Made by a program: the position numbers and the translations under genes. 26,710 nt of DNA from Hyphomonadaceae bacterium UBA4763 (GTDB taxonomy: Bacteria > Pseudomonadota > Alphaproteobacteria > Caulobacterales > Aquidulcibacteraceae), in NCBI GenBank assembly GCA_002403455.1, contig DHHV01000094.1, positions 1 to 26,710 on the forward strand, written 5' to 3'. The notes beneath the pieces were generated by a model, which saw only the letters and a program-made list of their open reading frames with translations, was not told where the DNA came from and did no database searches. Shown in pieces: positions 5,970 through 14,303 of the stretch. Position 1 is the first letter of the stretch. Every line of letters starts with the position of its first letter.

Positions 5970-8762
5970 ATGCCCGCGCATCGTCCGCTGAACGCCCAGT
6001 CGCGCGTCTATCTAATCGACGGGTCGGGCTATGTGTTCCGCGCCTATCATGCGCTGCCCCCGCTCACCCGCGCCCGCGACGGCGCGCCCGTCAACGCCGT
6101 GCATGGCTTTTGCCAGATGTTGTTCAAATTGCTCGAGGACATGAAAGCCGGCGAGCGCCCAACCCATCTCGCCGTGATCCTCGACGCCGGCGCCAAGACC
6201 TTCCGCAACGACCTTTACCCGGCCTATAAAGCCCATCGCCCGCCCGCGCCCGAAGACCTTGCCCCGCAATTTCCGATGATCCGCGAAGCGACCCGCGCCT
6301 TTGGCGTCCCCGCCATCGAGCTTGCCGGCTATGAGGCCGATGATCTGATCGCCACTTACACCCGCCAGGCCCGCGCCGCGGGCGCCGAAGTGGTGATCCT
6401 TTCCTCCGACAAGGACCTCATGCAATTGGTCGGCGAGGGTGTTTCCTTGTTCGACGGCATGAAGAACAAAAGACTCGGCCGCGAGGCGGTTATCGAGAAA
6501 TTTGGCGCCGGCCCCGAGCGCGTCATCGACATCCAAGCCCTGAGCGGCGACAGCGCCGATAATATCCCCGGCGCGCCGGGGATCGGGCCGAAAACCGCCG
6601 TCGTCCTGCTGGACGAATTTGGCTCGCTGGAGGCCTTGCTCGCCCGCGCCCACGAGATCAAACAACCCAAACGCCGCGAGGCGATCGAAGCCAATAAGGA
6701 CGCGATCTTGTTGTCGCGTCAATTGGTGACGCTAAAAGCCGACGTGCCCGTCACCGCCGCCTTGGAAGAGTTCGGCGCGACCGACCCCGACCCGCAAGTT
6801 TTGGCGCCTTATCTCGACGACATGGAGTTCAGGGCCCTCGCCAAACGCGTGCGCGCCGCTTTGGGCGAGGCCGGCCCCGCCGCTGGCGCTGACCCCGATT
6901 CCCAGCGCAGCATTGACCGCGGCCGCTATGAAACCGTCACCGATCTGCCCCGCCTCGAGGCCTGGATCGCGCGCGCCTTTGCCGCCGGAACGATGGCGGT
7001 GGACACCGAGACCGACGCGCTGTCGGCGACCCATGCGCGCCTGGTCGGCATATCGCTTGCAATCGGCCCGAACGAGGCCTGTTACATCCCGCTTGGCCAT
7101 CGCAGTCCCGCGGCTGATTTGCTGTCCGAGGCCGCGCCGCCGCCGCTGCAACTCGCCCTCGACGCCGCCATCGCCGCGCTCAAACCCCTGCTCGAAGCGC
7201 CGAGCGTGCTGAAAATCGGCCAGAACATCAAATACGACATCGCCGTGCTTGCCCGCTATGGCCTGCGCGTCGCGCCCTATGACGACACCATGCTGATGTC
7301 CTTCGTGCTCGACGCCGGGCGCGGCGGCCATGGCATGGACGAACTCAGCCTGCGTTATCTTGGCCACGCCCCCATCCCGTTTGCGCAGCTCTGCGGCAGC
7401 GGCAAAAGCCAGATCACTTTCGACCGCGTCCCGATCGACCAGGCGACCGCTTATGCCGCCGAAGACGCCGACGTCACCTTGCGGCTCTACCATATCCTCG
7501 CCGCGCGTCTGCAGGCCGACGGCATCCGCCGCGTCTATGCGCGGATCGAGCGCGCCATGCCCGCCATCATCGCCGACATGGAGCTCGCCGGCATTCTCGT
7601 TGATCGCGATGAATTATCGCGGCTGTCGGGCCGTTTTGCCCAGAAAATGGCGGCGCTCGAAGCCAAAGCCTACAGCCTCGCCGGCCGCGCCTTCAACCTC
7701 GCCAGCCCCAAGCAATTGGGCGAATTGCTGTTTGACGACATGGGCTTGCCCGGCGGCAAGCGCACCGCCACCGGCGCCTGGTCGACCGACGCCGACATGC
7801 TCGAAGGCCTCGCCGCGCAAGGCCACGAATTGCCGCAAGTCATTTTGGACTGGCGCATGCTCGCCAAGCTGAAGGGCACTTATGCGGACGCTTTGCGTGA
7901 GGCGGCCGATCCTGCGACCGGGCGCGTCCATACCTCGTTCAGCCTGACCGGCGCCAATACCGGCCGGCTGGCCTCCTCCGATCCGAATGTCCAAAACATC
8001 CCGGTGCGCACCGAAGAAGGCCGCATGATCCGCGAGGCCTTTATCGCTCCGCCCGGCTCGGTCCTGATCTCGGCCGATTACAGCCAGATCGAGCTGCGCC
8101 TGCTCGCCCATATCGCCGATATCGGCGCCCTTAAAGACGCCTTCCGTCGCGGCCAAGACATCCATTCCATGACCGCCTCGGAAATGTTCGGCGTGCCCAT
8201 CGAGGGCATGGATCCGCTGATCCGCCGCAAAGCCAAAGCAATCAATTTCGGCATTATCTATGGCATTTCCGGCTATGGCCTTGCCAATCAATTGGGCATC
8301 GAGCCGCGCGAGGCGCAAGACTACATCCATCGCTATTTCGAGCGCTTTCCCGGCATCAAGGATTACATGGAGCGGACCAAAGCCTTCGCCCGGGACAAAG
8401 GCTATGTCGAGACCGCTTTTGGCCGGCGCGTGCATGTCCGCGACATCGCCGCCAAAACCCAGCAGCAGCGCCAATTTGGCGAGCGCCAGGCGATCAACGC
8501 GCCGATCCAAGGCTCGGCCGCCGACGTCATCAAGCGCGCCATGGCGCGCCTGCCCAATGCGCTCGCCGAGGCCGGCTTGCGCGCCCGCATGTTGCTGCAA
8601 GTGCATGACGAATTGATCTTCGAAGCGCCAGAAGCCGAGGCCGACGCCACCGCCGCACTCGCGCGCCGCGTCATGGAGCAGGCGCCGCTGCCCGCGATCG
8701 CCCTCTCGGTCCCGCTGACGGTCGAGGCGCGCGCCGCCAAGACCTGGGCGCAGGCGCACTGA
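5970..8762 (+). CDS. polA: DNA polymerase I with 5'-3' and 3'-5' exonuclease domains
   Basis: The 930-residue product is full length, started by ATG 5970 behind AGGAG at 5960-5964. The 5'-3' exonuclease/flap domain covers about residues 11-300 (VYLIDGSGYVFRAYHALP, ELAGYEADDLIATY, SGDSADNIPGAPGIGPKTA). The 3'-5' exonuclease domain, about 315-520, keeps its acidic residues: Asp345 and Glu347 in AVDTETDAL, Asp423 in NIKYD, and the YAAEDAD motif near 495-501, so proofreading is probably active. The polymerase domain has motif A SADYSQIELR (Asp703), the O-helix RRKAKAINFGIIYG with Phe760, and motif C QVHDELIFE (Asp880). It fills gaps and removes RNA primers. Codons are strongly C-ending, unlike gatA or lgt on the same strand. 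Confidence 0.98.
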   Translation: MPAHRPLNAQSRVYLIDGSGYVFRAYHALPPLTRARDGAPVNAVHGFCQMLFKLLEDMKAGERPTHLAVILDAGAKTFRNDLYPAYKAHRPPAPEDLAPQFPMIREATRAFGVPAIELAGYEADDLIATYTRQARAAGAEVVILSSDKDLMQLVGEGVSLFDGMKNKRLGREAVIEKFGAGPERVIDIQALSGDSADNIPGAPGIGPKTAVVLLDEFGSLEALLARAHEIKQPKRREAIEANKDAILLSRQLVTLKADVPVTAALEEFGATDPDPQVLAPYLDDMEFRALAKRVRAALGEAGPAAGADPDSQRSIDRGRYETVTDLPRLEAWIARAFAAGTMAVDTETDALSATHARLVGISLAIGPNEACYIPLGHRSPAADLLSEAAPPPLQLALDAAIAALKPLLEAPSVLKIGQNIKYDIAVLARYGLRVAPYDDTMLMSFVLDAGRGGHGMDELSLRYLGHAPIPFAQLCGSGKSQITFDRVPIDQATAYAAEDADVTLRLYHILAARLQADGIRRVYARIERAMPAIIADMELAGILVDRDELSRLSGRFAQKMAALEAKAYSLAGRAFNLASPKQLGELLFDDMGLPGGKRTATGAWSTDADMLEGLAAQGHELPQVILDWRMLAKLKGTYADALREAADPATGRVHTSFSLTGANTGRLASSDPNVQNIPVRTEEGRMIREAFIAPPGSVLISADYSQIELRLLAHIADIGALKDAFRRGQDIHSMTASEMFGVPIEGMDPLIRRKAKAINFGIIYGISGYGLANQLGIEPREAQDYIHRYFERFPGIKDYMERTKAFARDKGYVETAFGRRVHVRDIAAKTQQQRQFGERQAINAPIQGSAADVIKRAMARLPNALAEAGLRARMLLQVHDELIFEAPEAEADATAALARRVMEQAPLPAIALSVPLTVEARAAKTWAQAH

Positions 8763-8869
8763 TCCCGGCCATTGATCCATCGGCTTGCGCAACTTGACGA
8801 AGCCCTGCAGGATCGCGCAAGCGATCGGCAATTCTCGACCGCTCGCCGCCAACCCAAAGCCGATTCCAA

Positions 8870-9808
8870 ATGGCGCTTGACCCGCAATTAAAAGCTTGGC
8901 TCGACCATCTCAAAGCCGATCCGCTCGATTGGCGCCGGCCGATGGAGCGCGCCCGCGAGGAATTTTTCAAAGGGGCCCGCGCCTTTGAAACCGATGCGCC
9001 GAAGCTGTCGCGGATCGACAACGTTATCGCCGATGGCGCCGCCGGGCCGATTTCTGGTCGACTCTATACACCCGAGGGCGCGAGCCTTGGCCCCGGCCCC
9101 GGCATCGTGTTTTTCCATGGCGGCGATTTCATGCTGGCTGACCTCGAAAGCCATGACATGCTCTGTCGGCGCCTCGCTGGCGATAGCCGCTGCCGCGTGC
9201 TGGCGCTCGATTACCGGCGCGCGCCCGAGCATGTTTTTCCGGCTGGCCTCGACGACGCCGTCGCCGGCTTTTCCTGGGCGGTGCGCAGCGCTCCCGCCCT
9301 CAAGATCGATCCCGATCGCCTCGCCATTGCCGGCGATTCGGCCGGCGCCAATATCGCCACTGTCGCCGCACGCCGCTTGCGCGACCAAGGCGGGCCCGAG
9401 CCGGCGCTCCAGGCGTTGTTCTATCCGATCACCCAATTTGTCGAGGCGACGCCCTCGCGTCTTCAATTTGCCGATGGGTTTTTCCTCACCGCGCGGGCAA
9501 TCGATTTTTTCAAACAGGCCTATCTCGGCGGCCAGATCGACCCCCATAACGCCGACGCCTCGCCCTTGCTGGCGACCAATCTCGCCGGCCTGCCGCCGAC
9601 CTTGATCGTCACCGCCGGCTTTGATCCGTTGCGCGATGAAGCCCGCGCTTACGCCGAAGCGCTCGCCAAAGCCGGCGTGCCGGTGCTGGTCAAAGACTTC
9701 CCCAGCCAGGTGCACGGCTTTTTCTCGATGACGGCGGTGTCGAAAATCGCCCGCGAGGGGATCGCCGATTGCGCCGCTTATATCGCCGCTTCCTTAGGGG
9801 GCGCTTGA
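8870..9808 (+). CDS. Alpha/beta hydrolase, hormone-sensitive-lipase (fold-3) family esterase
   Basis: The 312-residue product belongs to the HSL/acetyl-hydrolase group. It has the oxyanion-hole motif FFHGGDF near residue 83 (usually HGGG), the DYRRAPEHVFPAGLDD block, nucleophile Ser157 in AGDSAGAN, acid Asp252 in AGFDPLRDE and His282 in QVHGF. These enzymes cleave short-chain acyl esters, lactones or related substrates; the natural substrate cannot be read from sequence. No signal peptide is seen, so it should be cytoplasmic. It lies 107 bases after polA and has no clear Shine-Dalgarno, so the start is moderately certain. Its last 15 bases overlap, tail to tail, the end of the RyR-domain gene. 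Confidence 0.9.
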   Translation: MALDPQLKAWLDHLKADPLDWRRPMERAREEFFKGARAFETDAPKLSRIDNVIADGAAGPISGRLYTPEGASLGPGPGIVFFHGGDFMLADLESHDMLCRRLAGDSRCRVLALDYRRAPEHVFPAGLDDAVAGFSWAVRSAPALKIDPDRLAIAGDSAGANIATVAARRLRDQGGPEPALQALFYPITQFVEATPSRLQFADGFFLTARAIDFFKQAYLGGQIDPHNADASPLLATNLAGLPPTLIVTAGFDPLRDEARAYAEALAKAGVPVLVKDFPSQVHGFFSMTAVSKIAREGIADCAAYIAASLGGA

Positions 9809-12157
9809 CGCCCCGATCGCCGGCGGAAAGGGTTGCGCCTCCCAGGCCCAATCGGTCTCGACGCGTAGGCCCTGGGCCAGCGCAACATCGGCGATTATTG
9901 CTGCAAGGTCAAAGACGGGCGGAGAGGGCGGCTCCTGAAATACCAAGCGAACAACGCACAAGCGTTGCCGCTCAGCGAACAATTTGCGAGCACCAGCTAA
10001 AGTCAAATAGCTCGCCTCCTTTGAGATTTCTGTTTTGCTTGGCCGCGCTGGGTTCTTTTCATGAAAAAGCATCGTCAATTCAGTGACATTGTCCGGCAAT
10101 GCCTCGATTTCACTGGCAATTAGGTTGCCATCTGTAGCAACACTAACAATCCCCGTCGAAATCAAAAAAGCCATCGGCAAATCTGCCTTATTCACACGAT
10201 GTTTTCTGTTCGATTGGCTCGATGCCGGCTGGTCAAGCAAAAGCGCGCGCACAAGAATGGAATCATAGGCCCGTGTGCCAAGATCGACATTGCTCCAATG
10301 GATCATTGCTGGATGGATACGGCGGGAGTCATTGCGCGTTGTTCCCGACAACCAGCCGTCGATCACGCGGTCGATCGACCACCGATCATGCTCTTGAATG
10401 ACGGTTCGAAGAAAGCGTTTGGAAATTGGCTCCGAAACATCATCTGGTGTCTGTGACAATTTCGGGAGCTGGCTTGTGAACGTCTTGCGGTCGTCCGCGG
10501 ATAAAAGCCCGATCCCGGATAACCCGCGCCAATGAAACCCCAGATCCTCCAATTTCATCGGGCCATGCCGTGCAAGTCGACGGTTCGAGGCGCGCAACGA
10601 CTCAGCGAGGTCCTGCCAATCTGGTTCGGCAAAACCATCAATCAATTTTGCATCGGCCAATATTCTGCCAGCTGCCTGATAGCGCCGATGCAGGTCAATT
10701 GCGCCCCCATCTAAACCTTGATCAAAATAATCACCGCGATCCAACAGCGTTCCGAGCGCGCCAAAAACCCGGATCAAGCCGATGGAGCGCGACGCGATGT
10801 CGTGGACTTCGCCGCCTTTTTCGCCCCATACGCGCATGTAGATTTGCGCGCCGTATACATGTTTTCGCCGCATTGCTGCTTGCAGGGCAATCGACACCCG
10901 CAAATTGATGTTTTCATCCGGCGTGCAGACCACCCACGCTGTTGCGTCGCCGCGAAGTGCGTCTTGTTCCGCGAAGTTCAGTGTCTCGGGATCGCATTCA
11001 AAAAAGGCGAGCTCCGGCCGCGCATCTGCATAAAGCCCGCCTTGCGCCGGATCGAGAAAAAAGCCCGGCGCGCGCCGGCGCAACCGTTCTTTTAAGGCGT
11101 TCGCGCCCTGGCCGATCACGGTGAGTTTCGGCGGTCGCAAATCGATCCGCATACACGAATTCAGCGTTTCCGCTAAAATGGCTTCCGCCTGGAACCCTGC
11201 GCCAACAAGGACCAAATGCAAGCGGTCTTGCCCGCGCGCCAAAGCAGCGCGATCGAACCGTGCCTCGCGGATCAGCAATTTCGCCGTTTCCCATTTGATC
11301 GAAAAACAACGGGTTTTTTCTTGAAGCCAAAAGCCACTGGCGTCCGCATCGGCGAGGTTATGAACAACATCCATGTCGGAAAAAAACGCGCGAACTTTTG
11401 TTTTTACACCTGGGCTCCCGCCGTCCCGAGCCTTTGGCGTCTGCGTCGTGTTGCGCTTGTTCTCGAGATCGCGAAGGCTCCCTTGGACGGCTTCTATCGC
11501 GTCCAATGTCGCCAAATCATCATCCATCGCGACATAAACAAACGGGGTGCCGCGATTTATCGCGCGTTTGAGCAGCACTTGCGACGAAGGATCGCCATAA
11601 AGAATGACTGCGTTCAACTTGTTCGCCAGCCGGACCGCGTCAGCCGTCGCCGTCCGCGTCAAGATCACCAGAAGCGCGTTATTGGCGTCCTTCCGCGTCT
11701 GGCAAAGACGTTTCGCTACCGCTTGACCCGTTGGGCCAAATCCCACCAAAACAATATGATTGAAATTTAGCAACCTACGCCATTTTTTTACCTCATCAAA
11801 AGCCGATCGAAAAAATAACGAAATAATCGCGAAAAAAGTTACGAACGGCGCCAAAAAACGCGCAGTTATAAGTAACCAATTGTATTCTACACTAGAACCA
11901 GTACCAGCGGGTTCGTCGGCGGTTTGAAAACCTCCACTCTCAAAATTTAACCCGAATAATTGCAAGGATCGATAAAACGCTTCCGCCCACGTTTCAAATT
12001 CGCCACTGTGCTCTTCTAGGCCGGACCAACGAACCCCAACAGCTCCGCCTATAAGCACGATAAGGAACAGAAACGCGATCGCTAGCCGCTCCCGAATTAG
12101 CCATTGGCTTGCTGCGCCGCGCGTTTCTTGCGATTTGCTCGCCTCTTGTTCGTCCAT
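9794..12157 (-). CDS. Membrane protein with tandem TrkA-N/RCK-like domains and a RyR domain
   Basis: The 787-residue frame is unbroken and starts at ATG 12157 behind GGAGGGGG. Two predicted membrane helices (about residues 25-45 and 94-116) flank a pore-loop-sized segment, FYRSLQLFGLNFESGG, that lacks the K+ filter TVGYG. A Rossmann domain follows (about 133-225, HIVLVGFGPTGQAVAKR, then ILYGDPSS), then a second, weaker one (about 313-415, LHLVLVGAGFQAEAI). Residues about 510-645 match bacterial RyR domains: ESLRASNRRLARHG and KLEDLGFHWRG, then EHDRWSIDRVIDGWLSGTTR and NDSRRIHPAM. The last 140 residues are unassigned. RCK/TrkA-N domains bind NAD(H) or nucleotides and gate channels, so a ligand-gated membrane sensor or channel is inferred. 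The 5' end is AT-rich compared with its neighbours, hinting at transfer. Confidence 0.85.
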   Translation of the reverse strand: MDEQEASKSQETRGAASQWLIRERLAIAFLFLIVLIGGAVGVRWSGLEEHSGEFETWAEAFYRSLQLFGLNFESGGFQTADEPAGTGSSVEYNWLLITARFLAPFVTFFAIISLFFRSAFDEVKKWRRLLNFNHIVLVGFGPTGQAVAKRLCQTRKDANNALLVILTRTATADAVRLANKLNAVILYGDPSSQVLLKRAINRGTPFVYVAMDDDLATLDAIEAVQGSLRDLENKRNTTQTPKARDGGSPGVKTKVRAFFSDMDVVHNLADADASGFWLQEKTRCFSIKWETAKLLIREARFDRAALARGQDRLHLVLVGAGFQAEAILAETLNSCMRIDLRPPKLTVIGQGANALKERLRRRAPGFFLDPAQGGLYADARPELAFFECDPETLNFAEQDALRGDATAWVVCTPDENINLRVSIALQAAMRRKHVYGAQIYMRVWGEKGGEVHDIASRSIGLIRVFGALGTLLDRGDYFDQGLDGGAIDLHRRYQAAGRILADAKLIDGFAEPDWQDLAESLRASNRRLARHGPMKLEDLGFHWRGLSGIGLLSADDRKTFTSQLPKLSQTPDDVSEPISKRFLRTVIQEHDRWSIDRVIDGWLSGTTRNDSRRIHPAMIHWSNVDLGTRAYDSILVRALLLDQPASSQSNRKHRVNKADLPMAFLISTGIVSVATDGNLIASEIEALPDNVTELTMLFHEKNPARPSKTEISKEASYLTLAGARKLFAERQRLCVVRLVFQEPPSPPVFDLAAIIADVALAQGLRVETDWAWEAQPFPPAIGASSAP

Positions 12158-12183
12158 TGCCCCCTCCGAACCAAGGGCGAGAA

Positions 12184-12211
12184 CATATACCCAACATGTG
12201 GCGCGCGCAAA
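12184..12211 (-). promoter_or_regulatory. Weak candidate promoter for the RyR-domain gene
   Basis: On the minus strand, a TATATG -10-like hexamer (12184-12189) lies 16 bases from a TTTGCG -35-like hexamer (12206-12211), about 27 bases before the ATG at 12157. The match to sigma70 is modest. It is offered because the 107-base gap makes an own promoter possible as an alternative to read-through from dnaJ. Confidence 0.25.
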
Positions 12212-12264
12212 GCGGCTGAACGCCGCAGGGCGCCGCTCAAACCGATCGCGGAAACGTAAAGACC

Positions 12265-13020
12265 TTACGGCGCGGAGTAGCCGCCAGGATTGACGCGGCG
12301 CTCGACCACGACCATGGAATAGGGATCGAAGTCTAAGACGTCCTGGCCCAAATCAAAAAACCACGAAAATCCATCGCTTATCCGCCAAAACTTCTGGCTA
12401 TCTTCGTCAAGACCATAAGGGCCGCAGGCGGTGCGCGGTTCATTCTCTGATGGCGGCGGATTTGCGAGGTCAACGACAAAATGACCGGGAACATCGCCAT
12501 CGCCGAGGATTTCCTTCACCACGCATTGCGCCGCCTCGGCCGGGTCTTCGATGGCTGAACGTGCGAAGGCGAGCAGATTGGCGGTAGGATCAGCCGGATC
12601 AGACTTAATAACGCGGATCAACGGCGCCTGTTCCTGATCAGCTAAATCGCCCTGAAAGGCCGATATTTCATAGGTAAATTCAGCCGCGCGGGCGCCGCCG
12701 GCAAATTGCAATTTCGTCGCGCGTCCATCGCAGGTCGCCGCCTGATAGAGCAATACCTGGTCAGCCATTTCCGTTTCATTGACCGTCCAGGTACAATTAT
12801 CGGGCAGATAAGGCGGATCGCGCTCCAGATTCAGAAAGTTGACGGCGCGCCCCTGACAAATACCCGACAACGGAAAGCGCGGACCATCATCGGGGCAGGT
12901 CGATTCTGCCTGCGTAATGTCAGTCACCTGATTATTATTGGTCTCTTCTGCTGGCGGCTTCTGCGTACACGCGCCAAGCGCCAACGCAACCGACAGCGCC
13001 ATCATCAGCATATTTTTCAT
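12265..13020 (-). CDS. Cysteine-rich predicted lipoprotein, unknown family
   Basis: The 251-residue product starts at ATG 13020 behind GGAGGG. A short signal peptide ends in ALGAC, a good lipobox with Cys18. A Gln/Asn/Glu-rich linker follows, and then a soluble domain with Cys42, 55, 76, 97, 166 and 199: six cysteines, enough for three disulfides in the periplasm. Other segments are NFLNLERDPPYLPDNCTWTV and an aromatic C-terminal region, ending near VVERRVNPGG. I do not recognise the family and assign no function. It lies between dnaJ (78 bases) and the RyR-domain gene (107 bases), all on one strand, so it may be co-transcribed with either. Whether it partners the RyR protein is open. Confidence 0.8.
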   Translation of the reverse strand: MKNMLMMALSVALALGACTQKPPAEETNNNQVTDITQAESTCPDDGPRFPLSGICQGRAVNFLNLERDPPYLPDNCTWTVNETEMADQVLLYQAATCDGRATKLQFAGGARAAEFTYEISAFQGDLADQEQAPLIRVIKSDPADPTANLLAFARSAIEDPAEAAQCVVKEILGDGDVPGHFVVDLANPPPSENEPRTACGPYGLDEDSQKFWRISDGFSWFFDLGQDVLDFDPYSMVVVERRVNPGGYSAP

Positions 13021-13032
13021 CTAACCCTCCCA

Positions 13033-13050
13033 TTCGCCCGACAGGGCAAA
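13033..13050 (-). other. Short stem-loop before the lipoprotein gene
   Basis: In the minus-strand transcript, UUUGCCC and GGGCGAA pair over 7 bp (one U-G wobble) around a UGUC tetraloop. The wobble position would be an A-C mismatch in the opposite transcript. The hairpin lies between dnaJ and the lipoprotein gene, just upstream of the latter's GGAGGG. No U-tract follows, so it is not a classical terminator; an RNA-processing or translational role is possible. Confidence 0.35.
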
Positions 13051-13098
13051 CGGAGGCTAGGTCAGACACATTCCGCGCGCAAGATCACATTGCGGTCG

Positions 13099-14232
13099 TC
13101 AGCCCGACAAATCTTGCCAGAACTTCTTCGCCTTGCCGACAAAACTTTCATGTTCTGGATAACAATCAGCGCAAGATTCTTGGCGAAATTCTTCCAGGAT
13201 TTCGCGCTGGCGCAGCGTCAGCTTTGTTGGCGTCTCGACAAATAATTCCACCACCAGATCGCCGCGTTCGCGGGCGCGCAATTGCGACATGCCTTCGCCG
13301 CGCAGCCGCATTTTCTTACCCGTCTGCGCCCCTTCAGGGATCTTTATTTTGACGCGGCCGCCTTCGATTGTCGGGGTTTCGATTTCGCCGCCCAAGGCCG
13401 CCGTCACCATTGGCACCGAGGCGCGGCAGAACAAGTTCGGCCCGTCCCGTTCAAACAGCGGATGCGGAATAATCGTAACGATTACATAGAGATCGCCGCG
13501 CGGGCCGCCGCGCGCGCCGGGCTCGCCTTCGCCGGTCAGGCGGATGCGCGTGCCGGTGTCAACGCCGGGCGGGATTTGCACGCTGAGCGTGCGCTTCACG
13601 CGCTGCGCGCCTTGTCCGGCGCAAGACTTGCAAGGAGAAGCGATGGTTTGCCCGGCGCCGTGGCAGGTGGGACAGGTGCGTTCGACGGTAAAAAACCCTT
13701 GCGTCGCGCGGACGCGACCTGCGCCACGACACATGGAACAAGTTTCCACTTTGGTGCCAGGCGCGGCGCCGGTCGAATCACAGGTTACGCATGGTTGAAG
13801 ACTAGGCACCTCGATCTTCGAGTCTTTGCCGGCAAACGCTTCTTCCAGTGTTAAATCCAGATCATAGCGCAAATCGGCGCCGCGTTGCGGCCCAGACCGG
13901 CTGCGCCCGCCCGATCGGCCGAAGGCTTCGCTGAAAACATCCCCAAACATTTCCGAAAAAACGTCGCGGAAATCGCTGTAGCCCTGGCCGCCGCCGCCGG
14001 CGCCATTTTGGAAGGCGGCCATGCCATATCGGTCATAAGCGGCGCGCTTTTCGGCGTCGGATAAGATCGAATAAGCTTCGTTGATGTCTTTGAATTTATC
14101 TTCGGCGGCTTTGTCGCCCGGATTCTGGTCCGGGTGATATTTCATCGCCAATTTGCGATAGGCCGATTTGAGGGCCGCCGCGTCCGCTTCACGCGCCACG
14201 CCCAAGGTCTCGTAGAGGTCTTTGCTCGCCAT
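13099..14232 (-). CDS. dnaJ: Chaperone DnaJ (Hsp40)
   Basis: The 377-residue product has the full type I layout. The J domain (1-70) has HPD at 33-35, which stimulates the DnaK ATPase. A Gly/Phe-rich region runs to about 115. The zinc domain has eight cysteines: Cys148/151, 165/168, 187/190 and 201/204. The first repeat reads CVTCDSTGA, with Ser in place of the usual Gly, a small deviation from CxxCxGxG. Substrate-binding beta domains and a C-terminal dimerisation region follow. It delivers unfolded clients to DnaK. The gene lies 71 bases downstream of dnaK, with a stem-loop between them, and is probably expressed from the dnaK heat-shock promoter. Confidence 0.98.
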   Translation of the reverse strand: MASKDLYETLGVAREADAAALKSAYRKLAMKYHPDQNPGDKAAEDKFKDINEAYSILSDAEKRAAYDRYGMAAFQNGAGGGGQGYSDFRDVFSEMFGDVFSEAFGRSGGRSRSGPQRGADLRYDLDLTLEEAFAGKDSKIEVPSLQPCVTCDSTGAAPGTKVETCSMCRGAGRVRATQGFFTVERTCPTCHGAGQTIASPCKSCAGQGAQRVKRTLSVQIPPGVDTGTRIRLTGEGEPGARGGPRGDLYVIVTIIPHPLFERDGPNLFCRASVPMVTAALGGEIETPTIEGGRVKIKIPEGAQTGKKMRLRGEGMSQLRARERGDLVVELFVETPTKLTLRQREILEEFRQESCADCYPEHESFVGKAKKFWQDLSG

Positions 14233-14261
14233 GGCGCCAACGGCTCCGGTAAAACGGTAGA

Positions 14262-14291
14262 CCGGCGGAAGACGAAACCGTCAACCGCCGG
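14262..14291 (-). other. dnaK-dnaJ intercistronic stem-loop
   Basis: In the minus-strand transcript, CCGGCGG pairs with CCGCCGG (7 bp). Inside lies a UU/UU internal loop, a second stem GACG/CGUC and a GUUU loop. It sits about 12 bases after the dnaK stop and 29 bases before the dnaJ ATG. No U-tract follows, so full termination is unlikely. Such hairpins can protect the upstream message or reduce downstream output. Confidence 0.55.
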
Positions 14292-14303
14292 CCCGATTTG
14301 TCG

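Noticed and set aside
7614..8852. 412-residue antisense frame across polA
   Set aside because: It lies opposite the conserved polymerase domain, shows no family motifs and comes from GC-rich codon shadowing.
9794..12157. Calling the RyR protein a potassium channel
   Set aside because: Two helices and RCK-like domains are suggestive, but no TVGYG-type filter is visible, so only a membrane sensor or channel-like protein is claimed.
12212..12226. GCGGC/GCCGC hairpin as the lipoprotein terminator
   Set aside because: The stem is only 5 bp and just three U follow on the minus strand.
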